DNA from: an uncultured Clostridia bacterium
Lineage (GTDB): Bacteria; Bacillota; Clostridia; TANB77; CAG-508
Direction: 5' to 3'
DNA length: 40,892 nucleotides
NCBI GenBank assembly: GCA_947599825.1
Contig: CANQFS010000009.1
Span: 1-40,892, forward strand
The notes under the pieces are model-generated. The model saw only the letters and a list, made by a program, of their open reading frames with translations. It did no database searches and was not told the DNA's origin. Below are positions 26,310 through 34,796 of this stretch, piece by piece; the first letter of the stretch is position 1, and every line of letters begins with the position of its first letter. The position numbers were made by a program, and so were the translations under genes.

Positions 26310-27581
26310 TTACTCTACTTTTTCTCCACAATTACCACAGAATTTAGCGTTCTTTTCTAGTTTTGAGTTACATTTTTTACAGAATTTTGGTTTTGGATTT
26401 CCACAATTTGCACAGAAGTTTCCTTCGTTTTCTGTTCCGCAATCGCATTTCCATTTGGTTGTTTCTGCTTTTTGTTCTTCATTTACTTGTGCACTTTCTA
26501 ATTGTGCCATATCTGCTTGCTCTTGTGATGATTGTTGTTTGTTTGCTTGCTCTGATGTCTTTACTTCTTGCTTACTTAAATCCATGCTACTTTTTTCTGT
26601 GTTTTGCCATACTCCTTGTACTGTTTGCCCCATTACATTTCCTGTTGACATATTCATCATTCCAATTCCCATAAAGCCATTTATGGCACCATTACTATTT
26701 TCTGCTGCACTTTTTACTGCTTCTGAATATGCTTCTACCATCTTGCCTTGTTGCATGTATGCATTTGAACTTAATTCATAATCGTCTATTTTCTTTTCTG
26801 ATTCATCATCTAATGTAACAGATTCTACTGCAAAACTATCTATTTTTATTCCTCTTTCACGAATTTTTTCGTCAAATACTTTTTCGTCCATCATTTGTCT
26901 AATTTCATCTGTTTGACTTGGCATTTCTAATACAGGTACTTTATAGTTACTTGTTCCTAGTTCATTTGTTACATTTTGAAATACTGCTAATACTTCACTT
27001 CTTAATTGTTCTACTAATTGTGATTTACGATATATATCTGCTGTTCCTGCAAGTTTTGTCATAAATAATGCTGGGTTCATTATGCTAAATGTATAAGTTC
27101 CAAAACATTTAATTTCTACTCTTAAAGGTGTAAGAGTGTTTGTCATTTGATTTGGAATTGGATGTGACCAATCTTGAAATGGAATTGGTGCAGGTGTTCC
27201 AAATTTGTTGTCAATAATTTCTTTTATATTAAAGAAAAATACGGCTTGCTCTTTTGCAGTTGCTCCATCAAATGTAAATCTTTGCCACATTTCTTTAAAT
27301 ACGGCTCCAAATTGTCCTCCGAAAAAAGATGGTGATGATGATTCATCAAAAGTATAAAATCCATCTTCTGCTGTTGCATCAATTACTCTACCATTATCAT
27401 AAATAACTGCACATTGTCCTGGTGCTACAATAATTGTACTTTTTTTGGTAATTACTCCCGTTTCTGTTGTTTTCTTTACCATTAAAACATCATTCGTCAT
27501 GTCATCACAACGAATTGCTTCCTTCCATTGATCATGTAAAGTGCTTCCTATTGCATCTTTAGCTGCTTTAATTAATCCCAT
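26310..27581 (-). CDS. SPFH-domain protein with C-terminal zinc ribbons (YdjI/virion-core-like)
   Basis: 423 residues. The N-terminal and central part is the SPFH family formerly called virion core protein (PF13421-type): VAPGQCAVIYDNGRVIDATAEDGFYTF, PLRVEIKCFGTYTFSIMNP and RGIKIDSFAVESVTLDDE. A Gly/Met/Asn stretch, a Gln/Glu-rich linker (about 325-375) and two zinc ribbons (CDCGTENEGNFCANCG and CKKCNSKLEKNAKFCGNCG) follow. There is no membrane helix, so it probably assembles on membranes. B. subtilis YdjI is related and works with PspA in membrane stress. It lies 58 bases after the Tim44-like gene. AGGAGGAAAAAATT precedes the ATG. Confidence 0.9.
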   Translation of the reverse strand: MGLIKAAKDAIGSTLHDQWKEAIRCDDMTNDVLMVKKTTETGVITKKSTIIVAPGQCAVIYDNGRVIDATAEDGFYTFDESSSPSFFGGQFGAVFKEMWQRFTFDGATAKEQAVFFFNIKEIIDNKFGTPAPIPFQDWSHPIPNQMTNTLTPLRVEIKCFGTYTFSIMNPALFMTKLAGTADIYRKSQLVEQLRSEVLAVFQNVTNELGTSNYKVPVLEMPSQTDEIRQMMDEKVFDEKIRERGIKIDSFAVESVTLDDESEKKIDDYELSSNAYMQQGKMVEAYSEAVKSAAENSNGAINGFMGIGMMNMSTGNVMGQTVQGVWQNTEKSSMDLSKQEVKTSEQANKQQSSQEQADMAQLESAQVNEEQKAETTKWKCDCGTENEGNFCANCGNPKPKFCKKCNSKLEKNAKFCGNCGEKVE

Positions 27582-27639
27582 AATTTTTTCCTCCTATTCT
27601 TTTTTAAGGGCTGGTACAAATTGCCCAAATTGTCCTTTT

Positions 27640-28587
27640 TTAATTTCTTAGTGGCTCTAAACCAGATAATACCCACGTGTTAGCGCCTGTTGTAATTATG
27701 CTTCCACAATACTCACATTTTCCTGCTGACGTAATTTGTGTTGGTGCTCCACAGTTTGGACAGTTAGTAGTTTTTACTTGTTCTGTTCCTTCTTGTGTTA
27801 GTACTCCTGTTTTTCTTTCAAATGTCATTTTATAGACTGTTGTTCTATCTTGTGTTTTGCTTCCTTCTAATAATTCCTTTGTTGTTGCGTCTATAATATA
27901 ATCTTTCATTGTCGATTTTAATGCAATTTCTAAGATGTCCCTATCTCCTTCTTGCCTGAATTTATAAATTGTTGCATAGTTTACTGCTATACGATCCATT
28001 ACATTTATACGGTTGGTGTCTATATAGCCTTGTACTTGGTTTTTGTGTTGTTCAAATAAGCTTTCTGTTTCAAATGGTCTCATTGGTTCCCAGTCTCTTG
28101 CTGTCCATGCATTTTGCAATTTTACAAATAAGTCTTTTGCCCACGATAACATTTTTTCTTCTGAAAAGTTTGGATCTATTAGTTTGATTTGCTCTGTATA
28201 GATGTGTGATTGGCTAACATCTACTATTGGTGTATTTCTTACTGCTTGACTGCTATAATATGGTATATTCCTTGGACCTCTTGGTCCTGCATTTCTATTT
28301 TTCATAACTCTTATTATAATGTAAATGATAAGAATAAGAAAAAATCCTCTTCCTACGTTGTTTCCTAATAACCACCCCATTAAGAAAAATAAGTCGCCAC
28401 TGGAACTTGAACTACTTGAGCCCCAGTCCGAGTCCCAATCGGAATCCCAACTAGAAGAACTAGAACTCCAAGAAGAGCCTCCACTATCATAGCGGTCAAA
28501 ACTTCCTACATCGGCAAATGATAAGGTGTGCAATGCAAGAATAAGTGAAATGCAAAGAATAAAAATTCCTATTTTCCTTTTTTTCAT
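27640..28587 (-). CDS. Signal-peptide membrane protein with Tim44-like domain and zinc ribbon
   Basis: 315 residues. A signal peptide (IGIFILCISLILALHTLSFA) is followed by a Ser/Trp/Asp low-complexity stretch (about 34-68), one membrane helix (GFFLILIIYIIIRVM), a Tim44-like domain (about 120-265: LIDPNFSEEKMLSWAKDLF, LQNAWTARDWEPMRPFETE), and a zinc ribbon CPNCGAPTQITSAGKCEYCG near residue 280. The Tim44-like domain would face the cytoplasm if the signal peptide is cleaved. Together with the SPFH protein it resembles the ydjG-ydjH-ydjI set of B. subtilis in general design. GAGGAGG lies before the ATG, with a strong promoter upstream. Confidence 0.85.
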   Translation of the reverse strand: MKKRKIGIFILCISLILALHTLSFADVGSFDRYDSGGSSWSSSSSSWDSDWDSDWGSSSSSSSGDLFFLMGWLLGNNVGRGFFLILIIYIIIRVMKNRNAGPRGPRNIPYYSSQAVRNTPIVDVSQSHIYTEQIKLIDPNFSEEKMLSWAKDLFVKLQNAWTARDWEPMRPFETESLFEQHKNQVQGYIDTNRINVMDRIAVNYATIYKFRQEGDRDILEIALKSTMKDYIIDATTKELLEGSKTQDRTTVYKMTFERKTGVLTQEGTEQVKTTNCPNCGAPTQITSAGKCEYCGSIITTGANTWVLSGLEPLRN

Positions 28588-28659
28588 TTGTTTTGCCTCC
28601 TCTTATGCTCTATTTTTATTATATTTATGCTTATTTTTATGCTTGTTTCCTATACTTTT

Positions 28660-28689
28660 ATCATACACTTTTTTAGGGAATTTTGTCAA
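28660..28689 (-). promoter_or_regulatory. Sigma-A promoter for the Tim44-like/SPFH/Fic cluster
   Basis: TTGACA (28689-28684), an 18-base spacer, then TATGAT (28665-28660) on the minus strand, about 72 bases before the start codon. Confidence 0.75.
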
Positions 28690-28701
28690 TTGTTTTTTAT
28701 T

Positions 28702-28734
28702 ACCTGTTTTTGGGAACGTAGGAAAAAAACAGGT
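28702..28734. promoter_or_regulatory. Palindrome between two divergent promoters (candidate operator)
   Basis: ACCTGTTTTT at 28702-28711 is the exact complement of AAAAACAGGT at 28725-28734, with a 13-base centre. It sits between the -35 of the minus promoter (28684-28689) and the -35 of the plus promoter (28735-28740), touching the latter. Confidence 0.55.
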
Positions 28735-28763
28735 TTGACATTTTACTTTTCTTATATTAGAAT
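28735..28763 (+). promoter_or_regulatory. Sigma-A promoter for the COG2426 gene
   Basis: TTGACA (28735-28740), a 17-base spacer, then TAGAAT (28758-28763) on the plus strand, about 110 bases before the ATG. Confidence 0.68.
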
Positions 28764-28873
28764 AGATTTCGATTTTAGTAATAGATTTGTATCAATAAGT
28801 TTTTATTATTAAATTCTTATATTATAAAAATTTATTAGTAATTTATAGTAATTTGTTTAGAAGGAGTTTCATT

Positions 28874-29365
28874 ATGATTAAAAAATATTTATTAGTTTTT
28901 TTAGTATCTATGATACCACTAATTGAATTAAGAGGCGCTGTTCCTATTGGCTTAAGCACACTTTTAGGAGACCCTCTTCCTTTACTTCCTCTTTATATTA
29001 TTTGCATTGTAGGAAATATGCTTCCTGTTCCTATTATATTTTTCTTTGCAAGAAAAGTATTACTATGGGGTGCAAATAAGAAATTTATTGGAAAGTTCTT
29101 CCGCTTCTGCATCGAAAAGGGCGAAAAAGGTGGTAAGAAGTTACAAGAAACTGCAGGAAGTGGCTTATATTTTGCTTTATTTCTTTTTGTAGGAATTCCT
29201 CTTCCTGGCACAGGTGCTTGGACAGGAACGCTTGCTGCTAGCTTTTTAGATATGGATTTTAAGAAAAGTGTTATTGCTGTTATGGCAGGTGTTATTTTAG
29301 CTGGTATTATTATGGGGCTAGCTTCTGCTGGCGTGTTTGGTGCTTTGGGTGCTATGATTAGTTAA
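28874..29365 (+). CDS. COG2426 family small membrane protein (putative small multidrug exporter)
   Basis: 163 residues, the only gene on the plus strand. Four or so hydrophobic segments; the family signature IPLIELRGAVPIG is at the N-terminus, followed by PLYIICIVGNMLPVPIIFFF and LFLFVGIPLPGTGAWTGTLAA. The Pfam name (Sm_multidrug_ex) rests on weak evidence; the repeated P-G motifs resemble DedA/SNARE-associated membrane proteins. The track start at 28853 is a TTG placed before the AAGGAG ribosome site (28861-28866); ATG 28874 is correct. It has its own promoter and a clear terminator. Confidence 0.88.
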   Translation: MIKKYLLVFLVSMIPLIELRGAVPIGLSTLLGDPLPLLPLYIICIVGNMLPVPIIFFFARKVLLWGANKKFIGKFFRFCIEKGEKGGKKLQETAGSGLYFALFLFVGIPLPGTGAWTGTLAASFLDMDFKKSVIAVMAGVILAGIIMGLASAGVFGALGAMIS

Positions 29366-29386
29366 AGAGATCATTCTATCTTCACC

Positions 29387-29419
29387 AAAAAATCGGTAGT
29401 TTGTTACTACCGATTTTTT
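29387..29419 (+). terminator. Terminator of the COG2426 gene
   Basis: Perfect 14-bp stem AAAAAATCGGTAGT/ACTACCGATTTTTT with a 5-base loop, ending in a T run, 22 bases past the stop. Confidence 0.9.
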
Positions 29420-29475
29420 AGGTTAAAAGGAGTTTTTTATTTTCTATTTTAAAAAATGTTTTTTCCTATTGAAAG

Positions 29476-29596
29476 GGGTCTCTCAAATGGCAATTTATCG
29501 TCAAAAAAGGGGTGTCCTAGATGGCAATTTTAGCATTTTTTTGAAGGGGTGTCCCTAGCGTTCCAAAATGGAACAAAAAGGGGCGTCCCTACTGTT
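29476..29596. repeat. G+C-richer repeat cluster at the 3' end of the sensor kinase gene
   Basis: Two copies of a unit ending ATGGCAATTT (near 29487 and 29521), each beside GGGGT(G)TC, plus the palindrome GTTCCAAAATGGAAC and AAGGGGCGTCCCT running up to the kinase stop. Related pieces occur near 33950 and 34800. They resemble degraded REP-type palindromes. Confidence 0.6.
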
Positions 29597-31660
29597 CTAC
29601 TGCTTGCGTTTGAATTTTAGGATTACTTTGAATAAGTCTCCGTCTAGGTAGATTTGAAAGGTTCCTTGTTGTAATTCTGTTAAGCTTTGTGCTATGGATA
29701 AACCTAAACCGCTTCCTTCTGTGTTTCTAGAAGATTCTCCTCTTACAAAACGCTCCATCAATTCTTCTGCTGAAATGTTTAGTTTTTCTTTTGATATATT
29801 TTTTAAGTTGATTTCTACTATTTCTTGTTCTAATAATACATCTACATATACGCGCGATTTTGGAAGTGCATATTTTACAATGTTAGAATATAAGTTTTCT
29901 ATTACGCGGTATAAGTAACGACTATCTGCTGTTATTGTGACGTTTTCTTCTGGCAAATTTAATAATAAGTCTAATTTTTTCTCCTTTAATTTATCTTCGA
30001 ATTCGCCTGATACTTGTTTTATTAGTTCCTTTACATCTAATTTTTCCATATTTAATTTGATGCTTCCAGATGATGCTTTTGAAGCTTCTACTAAGTCTTC
30101 TGTTAAATGTTTTAGTCTTTGTGATTTTTGGTCTAATATGGTTAAGTATTCTTCTGCCTTTTTGTTTGGCATTTTTTCTTTTTTTAGTAAGTCTACATAG
30201 TTAATAATAGAGGTTAGTGGTGTTTTTATATCATGTGATACATTGGTAATTAATTCTGTTTTCATTCTTTCGCTTTTTAAGCTTTTGTTAATAGCAGTTT
30301 GTAGACCTCCTGCAATGTCGTTTAAGTAAATGCATAATTGTTTTAGTTCTCCTGTGTATTGACTTTCATCTAAATGAACTTGCGTATTTCCCTCGTATAA
30401 TTCTTTTATTGTTTCTTTTATTTTTTTTAATTTTTTTAGGTATTGGAATGACCAATAGAACATTACACCACATAGTCCAAGAATAAATAATAACATTATT
30501 GGACCTAATGCTATACTTAAGAATCCGCTAAATAATAGTATTAAACTGTATCCTATAATTACAATTGCTAATTCTAATGATAGACTAATATTATTTGAAA
30601 TGTTATTTACAACCTTTTGTATTAATTTATAGATTCGATATATTATAGTGTTTTTCAATAATGTGTGTGTTTTTATTCTTTTTACAGTGGTTAAGTAAAA
30701 TAACATTCCAACTACATAATAAATTGCAATTATTCCTATTATGATTATTCCAATAAAATCAATTTCATTGATGCGCATACCTTGAAAATTATCTATTAGA
30801 ATTAATGCAATTCCTGTTGCAAAAAACAGAAAAGCAAGTACGAATTCATAAGGTATTTTGTCTAGCACATCTAGCTCAATTTCTTGTTTTCCTCTTTTCT
30901 TTCCTGCATAAGTGGTTATAAGAATCATGTATAAAAAAATAAGAATAATATTTATTATAAGCGTAATGATAGCAATTTCATAAATAGGGAATACATTGTC
31001 ATGTAAAATTTTATAATTGTAATAATAGTCTTTATATTGCAAAGGATCTTGTATTCCTGTATATATAGTGCAATCATATTGTTTTAAATCTGTATATGGA
31101 GATTGATAAGCAATATTTTCAAGTGATAGTAAGGAAATATTAGTATTTACCTTTCCTTGCTCATAACTCCAAAAATAGGAATAATTATTTAACTCATTTT
31201 TGATTTCTTCCGTTGTGTCTGTGCTTAGTGTTTGACTTACGTTTGTAATGGCTTCTTTCGTTTTATTATCTATTATTAAAAATTTTAAGTTTTTATTTTG
31301 TAAATAATTTTTATAATAAATTTTTTGTCCTTGTACATCACTTTCTACAACGTCATAATAGTTTGGTATATATAAAGTATATTTATCATTTTGTACTATG
31401 CTTGTTACCTCTCCTAAATGTTGATATTCATCCTGTACTTCTTTTTCATAACTTACTCCTACATTATTGATAATAGATTCTTTATATAAGTTTGCAAATT
31501 GCTTAGATTCAAAAAAGTTATACTCTTTTACGCTTGTGTCTTCTTGCTCATAATACCATATAGAAACAATGGATTTCAATATTGAAAATATAGCAAGTGG
31601 AATAAGAATATAGCAAATTATGCGAATTAATGCTGCATATTTATTTGATGTTTTTTGCAT
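29597..31660 (-). CDS. Sensor histidine kinase, multi-membrane-spanning
   Basis: 687 residues. Helix 1 (IICYILIPLAIFSILKSIVSI) is followed by an external region of about 190 residues with many Tyr/Asn, then five or more membrane helices (about 225-410), a HAMP-like linker, HisKA with ITNVSHDIKTPLTSIINYVDLL, and HATPase with RVIENLYSNIVKYA (N box) and GSGLGLSIAQSL (G2 box). The SHDIKTPLTSI form and architecture resemble VanS/antibiotic-sensing kinases. It overlaps the response regulator gene by 20 bases, and GAGGAGG precedes the start. No transporter gene is adjacent in the same operon, so the signal is unknown. Confidence 0.9.
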   Translation of the reverse strand: MQKTSNKYAALIRIICYILIPLAIFSILKSIVSIWYYEQEDTSVKEYNFFESKQFANLYKESIINNVGVSYEKEVQDEYQHLGEVTSIVQNDKYTLYIPNYYDVVESDVQGQKIYYKNYLQNKNLKFLIIDNKTKEAITNVSQTLSTDTTEEIKNELNNYSYFWSYEQGKVNTNISLLSLENIAYQSPYTDLKQYDCTIYTGIQDPLQYKDYYYNYKILHDNVFPIYEIAIITLIINIILIFLYMILITTYAGKKRGKQEIELDVLDKIPYEFVLAFLFFATGIALILIDNFQGMRINEIDFIGIIIIGIIAIYYVVGMLFYLTTVKRIKTHTLLKNTIIYRIYKLIQKVVNNISNNISLSLELAIVIIGYSLILLFSGFLSIALGPIMLLFILGLCGVMFYWSFQYLKKLKKIKETIKELYEGNTQVHLDESQYTGELKQLCIYLNDIAGGLQTAINKSLKSERMKTELITNVSHDIKTPLTSIINYVDLLKKEKMPNKKAEEYLTILDQKSQRLKHLTEDLVEASKASSGSIKLNMEKLDVKELIKQVSGEFEDKLKEKKLDLLLNLPEENVTITADSRYLYRVIENLYSNIVKYALPKSRVYVDVLLEQEIVEINLKNISKEKLNISAEELMERFVRGESSRNTEGSGLGLSIAQSLTELQQGTFQIYLDGDLFKVILKFKRKQ

Positions 31661-32369
31661 GTTTTGGTTCCTCCTCTAATTTTTCTATTTTATATCCTAT
31701 TCCCCAAATAACTTTTAAGTATTTTGGCTCTTTTGGATTGATTTCGATTTTTTCTCGAATGTGACGAATATGTACTGCAATGATATTATCTGCTCCATAA
31801 GCCTCGTCTTCCCAAACATTTTCATATATTTGGTTAATGGAATATACTTTTCCTTTGTTTTTTGTTAGAAATTTTAAAATGTTATATTCGGTTGGTGTTA
31901 GTTTTATTTCTCTTCCTTCTACTTCTACTTGTTTTGTATCATCATTTATTATTAAGTCACCTGTTTGATAAATTGTGCCTTCTTCTTTCTTTTGAAAAGA
32001 ACCTAAAGAAGTGTATCTTCTAATTTGTGAGTTGACTCTTGCAATTAGCTCTACTGGATTAAAAGGCTTTGTTACATAGTCGTCAGCACCATTATTTAAG
32101 CCTGCTACTTTGTCGTAATCTTCAGATTTTGCAGATAGCATAATAATAGGTACTGTTTTTGTTTCCCTTATTTTACTTGCTGTTGTCATTCCGTCCATTT
32201 TAGGCATCATTATATCTAAAATTACTAAGTGAATTTCTTCTTTTCCCATAATTTCTAATGCTTCTTTTCCATTGTAGGCTTTGAATATTTTGTAACCTTC
32301 CTTGCTCAAATAAATTTCAATGGCATTTACAATTTCTTTATCATCATCACAAACTAAAATATTATACAT
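31641..32369 (-). CDS. OmpR-family response regulator partnered with the adjacent kinase
   Basis: 242 residues: receiver domain with VCDDDKE, phospho-acceptor Asp in LVILDIMMPKMDG, MLSAKSEDYD and YVTKPFNPVEL, then a winged helix with IKLTPTEYNILKFLTKNKGKV and VWEDEAYGADNIIAVHIRHIREKIE, typical of VanR-like regulators. A charged tail (EEEPKHAKNIK) ends within the kinase start. Upstream are a TATACT -10, a poor -35 and an inverted repeat TTTCTTAA-N7-TTAAGAAA, which fits activation of its own promoter. It is the second two-component system in the window after walRK. Confidence 0.93.
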   Translation of the reverse strand: MYNILVCDDDKEIVNAIEIYLSKEGYKIFKAYNGKEALEIMGKEEIHLVILDIMMPKMDGMTTASKIRETKTVPIIMLSAKSEDYDKVAGLNNGADDYVTKPFNPVELIARVNSQIRRYTSLGSFQKKEEGTIYQTGDLIINDDTKQVEVEGREIKLTPTEYNILKFLTKNKGKVYSINQIYENVWEDEAYGADNIIAVHIRHIREKIEINPKEPKYLKVIWGIGYKIEKLEEEPKHAKNIK

Positions 32370-32453
32370 TTTTTCTTTCCTTCCTATTTTTGCATGTATT
32401 TTTTATTTCTTATTTTTTTGTATTTTTCAGCGCAATGACTTCTTCTGCTTAAT

Positions 32454-32512
32454 AGTATAACATACATTTCTTAAGAAAAAAGTAGTTGGTTTCTTAAAGT
32501 TTTATTAAGAAA
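32454..32512 (-). promoter_or_regulatory. Promoter and candidate operator for the second two-component system
   Basis: Minus-strand -10 TATACT (32459-32454); the -35 position (CTTTTT) is poor. Next to it lie a palindrome TTTCTTAAGAAA (32467-32478) and the perfect inverted repeat TTTCTTAA (32490-32497), 7 bases, TTAAGAAA (32505-32512). This looks like an activator-dependent promoter. Confidence 0.55.
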
Positions 32513-32513
32513 A

Positions 32514-32662
32514 AGGAAAGATTTGGGACGCGTCCAAAACTTTCCTACTTTTCATTATGAGTATTTACATTATGTTTTATTAACTTCATTTTTTATAAAT
32601 ATATAAATTATATGGTAATATTTTTTAGATGGAAAGTTTTGGACGCGTCCCAAATCTTTCCT
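32514..32662. repeat. Perfect 32-bp inverted repeat with an 85-bp centre (MITE/REP-like element)
   Basis: Bases 32514-32545 are the exact reverse complement of 32631-32662. Each arm carries a palindrome, GGACGCGTCC, and is far richer in G+C than its surroundings. The right arm codes for the last 11 residues or so of the AI-2E family transporter, whose TAA is at 32625-32627. As RNA it would form a 32-bp stem and could end transcription; as DNA it looks like a small non-autonomous element. Confidence 0.85.
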
Positions 32663-33776
32663 GCTCTCTATATTCTATGAAATCTTCTACTAGGACTTTC
32701 AACATTGCTATAACTGGCACTGCTAAAAACATTCCAACTATGCCGAAGTATGCTCCTCCTATGGTAACTGCAAGAATAACTAAAATTGGATTGATTTTTA
32801 GAGAGTTTCCTACTATTTTAGGGTTTATGATGTTGGCATCAATTTGTTGTAAAATGGTTACAATAATTAATAGCCAGATTGCTTGAGATAAACCTCCTGT
32901 AAGTAATGTAATAATTCCTGCTATGATTACTGCAATTATTGCTCCTATGTATGGAATTAAGTTGAAAATTCCTATCATAAAGCCTAATAAAATTGCATAT
33001 TTTACTCCTAGTATGCTCATAGCAATAGATGTCAATATTCCTACCACAATGGCATCTAAAAATTGGCTAGATAAAAAGTGGAAGAAAATTTCATTTGTTC
33101 TATGAAAGTATTTATCTATATTTTGATATGCTTTTTCATTAAATATAGAGCCTGCTAGTCTCCTAAAAAAGGTTAAGATTTCTGTTCTACTATTTAAGAT
33201 ATAGATGGAAACTACTATTGCAACGAATATGTCAAATATTCCACTTGCAAAGCTAATGGCTCCTTGAGCATATTGCGTTAGTACATCTACATTTATAATT
33301 TGCTTAATATCTATATTTTCTAATTCTTTTACTACTCTTGTAATTACTTCTGTTTTCCAAAAAGAATCTTCTGGAAGTTCATTAATTTTTGATACAGCTG
33401 TTTCATAATAAGAAGCAAAATTATTGGTTAAGTCAATAATGCTTTGCACAATTGGTGGTACTATGAAATTTATTAAGATTACTAATAAAATTAGGGCAAT
33501 TAAATATACTGTAAAAACACTTAATGGTCTTGCCTTTTTTGCAATAATTCTAACTTTTTTACTTTTTTTATAAGTTATTTCTATTTTTTTGCAAGGAATG
33601 TATAATATATATGCTATTAAAACTCCTGTTGCAAAAGGAGCAAGTATACTTAATAAATTTTTTACCCAGTCCATAATTTGCCCTATACTATCTACAGTTT
33701 TGTAAACAAATATAGTAGCAATGGCAAATGTGAACCAATATAACCATTTTTTCCAGTTTTTTGTTTTTTCCTTCAT
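32625..33776 (-). CDS. AI-2E family transporter (PF01594-type membrane protein)
   Basis: 383 residues with about eight membrane helices. Family signs include the N-terminal WLYWFTFAIATIFVYKTVDS, a long amphipathic middle region (about 120-190), GILTSIAMSILGVKYAILLGF, IFNLIPYIGAIIAVIIAGII and the C-terminal NPKIVGNSLKINPILVILAV with GMFLAVPVIAMLKVL. Members export AI-2 or act as Na+/H+ antiporters or simply remain unassigned, so no substrate is claimed. The last residues (about QERFGTRPKLSI) are encoded by an inverted-repeat arm, so the native C-terminus was probably altered by its insertion. Confidence 0.9.
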   Translation of the reverse strand: MKEKTKNWKKWLYWFTFAIATIFVYKTVDSIGQIMDWVKNLLSILAPFATGVLIAYILYIPCKKIEITYKKSKKVRIIAKKARPLSVFTVYLIALILLVILINFIVPPIVQSIIDLTNNFASYYETAVSKINELPEDSFWKTEVITRVVKELENIDIKQIINVDVLTQYAQGAISFASGIFDIFVAIVVSIYILNSRTEILTFFRRLAGSIFNEKAYQNIDKYFHRTNEIFFHFLSSQFLDAIVVGILTSIAMSILGVKYAILLGFMIGIFNLIPYIGAIIAVIIAGIITLLTGGLSQAIWLLIIVTILQQIDANIINPKIVGNSLKINPILVILAVTIGGAYFGIVGMFLAVPVIAMLKVLVEDFIEYREQERFGTRPKLSI

Positions 33777-33860
33777 TTTTGTTCCTTTCTCTCTTCAATT
33801 TAAAAGTGCTTATAGTAATAAAAAATTGTTTCTTTCAAATTATATTTTTTATAATTATTG

Positions 33861-33930
33861 AATCTAGTTTAATAATTTATTATATTTAAATCTACTTTTA
33901 TAATTTATTATATTTGAATCTATTTTTACA
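33861..33930. repeat. Tandem 28-bp AT-rich repeat after the xth gene
   Basis: Two 28-bp units beginning AATCTA (33861-33888 and 33889-33916), differing at a few positions, and the start of a third. They lie in the gap between xth and the AI-2E family gene, on the 3' side of xth. The rest of the 187-base gap shows no gene or clear promoter. Confidence 0.75.
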
Positions 33931-33963
33931 CTATTTTAGTTAAGTCCTGTCCCAAATGGCAAT

Positions 33964-34719
33964 CTAAAGTTCAATATCTAACTCCACTGGGCAATGGTCA
34001 CTTCCAAATACTTTATCATGAATTTTACTATCTTTTATGTTTTTTTGAATGGAGTTTGATGTTATAAAATAATCTATTCTCCACCCTACATTTTTTTCTC
34101 TTGCTTTCATCATATATGACCACCATGTATAAGCATTTTCTTTTTCTGGATACAAATAGCGGAATGTATCAGTAAAGCCTGCTTGCAATAATTGCGTCAT
34201 TTTGTTTCTTTCTTCGTCTGTGAAACCTGCATTGTTGTGATTTGTTTTTGGATTTTTTAAGTCTATTTCTTCATGTGCTACGTTGAAGTCTCCACAGTAT
34301 ATAACTGGTTTCTTTTTGTCTAAGGAAAGTAAGTATTTTCGTATTTCATCTTCCCATATCATACGATACTCTAATCTTTCTAGTTCTCGTTTGGAATTTG
34401 GTGTATAACAATTTACTAGATAAAATTTTTCAAATTCTAATGTGATAATTCTTCCTTCTTGGTCATGCTCTTCTTTTCCTATGCCATAAGTAACGTTTAA
34501 TGGTTTCTTTTTTGTAAACACTGCTGTTCCTGAATATCCCTTTTTTACAGCACTATTCCAATATTGATAATATCCGTCTAGTATAAGCTCTATTTGGCCT
34601 TCTTGCATTTTGGTTTCTTGAACACTGAAAATATCTGCATCAATTTCTTGAAAGAAGTCCATAAATCCTTTATTTAATATTGCTCTTAAGCCGTTTACAT
34701 TCCATGAGATAAGTTTCAT
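33964..34719 (-). CDS. xth: Exodeoxyribonuclease III / AP endonuclease
   Basis: Base-excision repair enzyme, 251 residues, normal length. All EEP-family motifs are present: SWNVNGLRA (Asn), QETKMQ (Glu), CGDFNVAHEEIDL (Asp/Asn), WRIDYFI, and the C-terminal SDHCPVELDIEL (Asp-His pair). YTWWSYMMKAREKNVGWRIDYF matches the exodeoxyribonuclease III family closely (ExoA in B. subtilis). An AGGAGGGCAAC ribosome site precedes ATG 34719. The stop lies beside a fragment (TTGCCATTTGGGACAGG on the minus strand) related to the repeats at 29.5 kb. Confidence 0.95.
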   Translation of the reverse strand: MKLISWNVNGLRAILNKGFMDFFQEIDADIFSVQETKMQEGQIELILDGYYQYWNSAVKKGYSGTAVFTKKKPLNVTYGIGKEEHDQEGRIITLEFEKFYLVNCYTPNSKRELERLEYRMIWEDEIRKYLLSLDKKKPVIYCGDFNVAHEEIDLKNPKTNHNNAGFTDEERNKMTQLLQAGFTDTFRYLYPEKENAYTWWSYMMKAREKNVGWRIDYFITSNSIQKNIKDSKIHDKVFGSDHCPVELDIEL

Positions 34720-34796
34720 GTTGCCCTCCTATTTTTATTTGGTGTTTTATTTTCCTTTTTTATATTATCACGCATAGCAAAAAAGTGCAATAGTAC

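Noticed and set aside
28853-28873. Upstream TTG start for the COG2426 gene
   Set aside because: It precedes the AAGGAG ribosome site, which is correctly spaced for ATG 28874.
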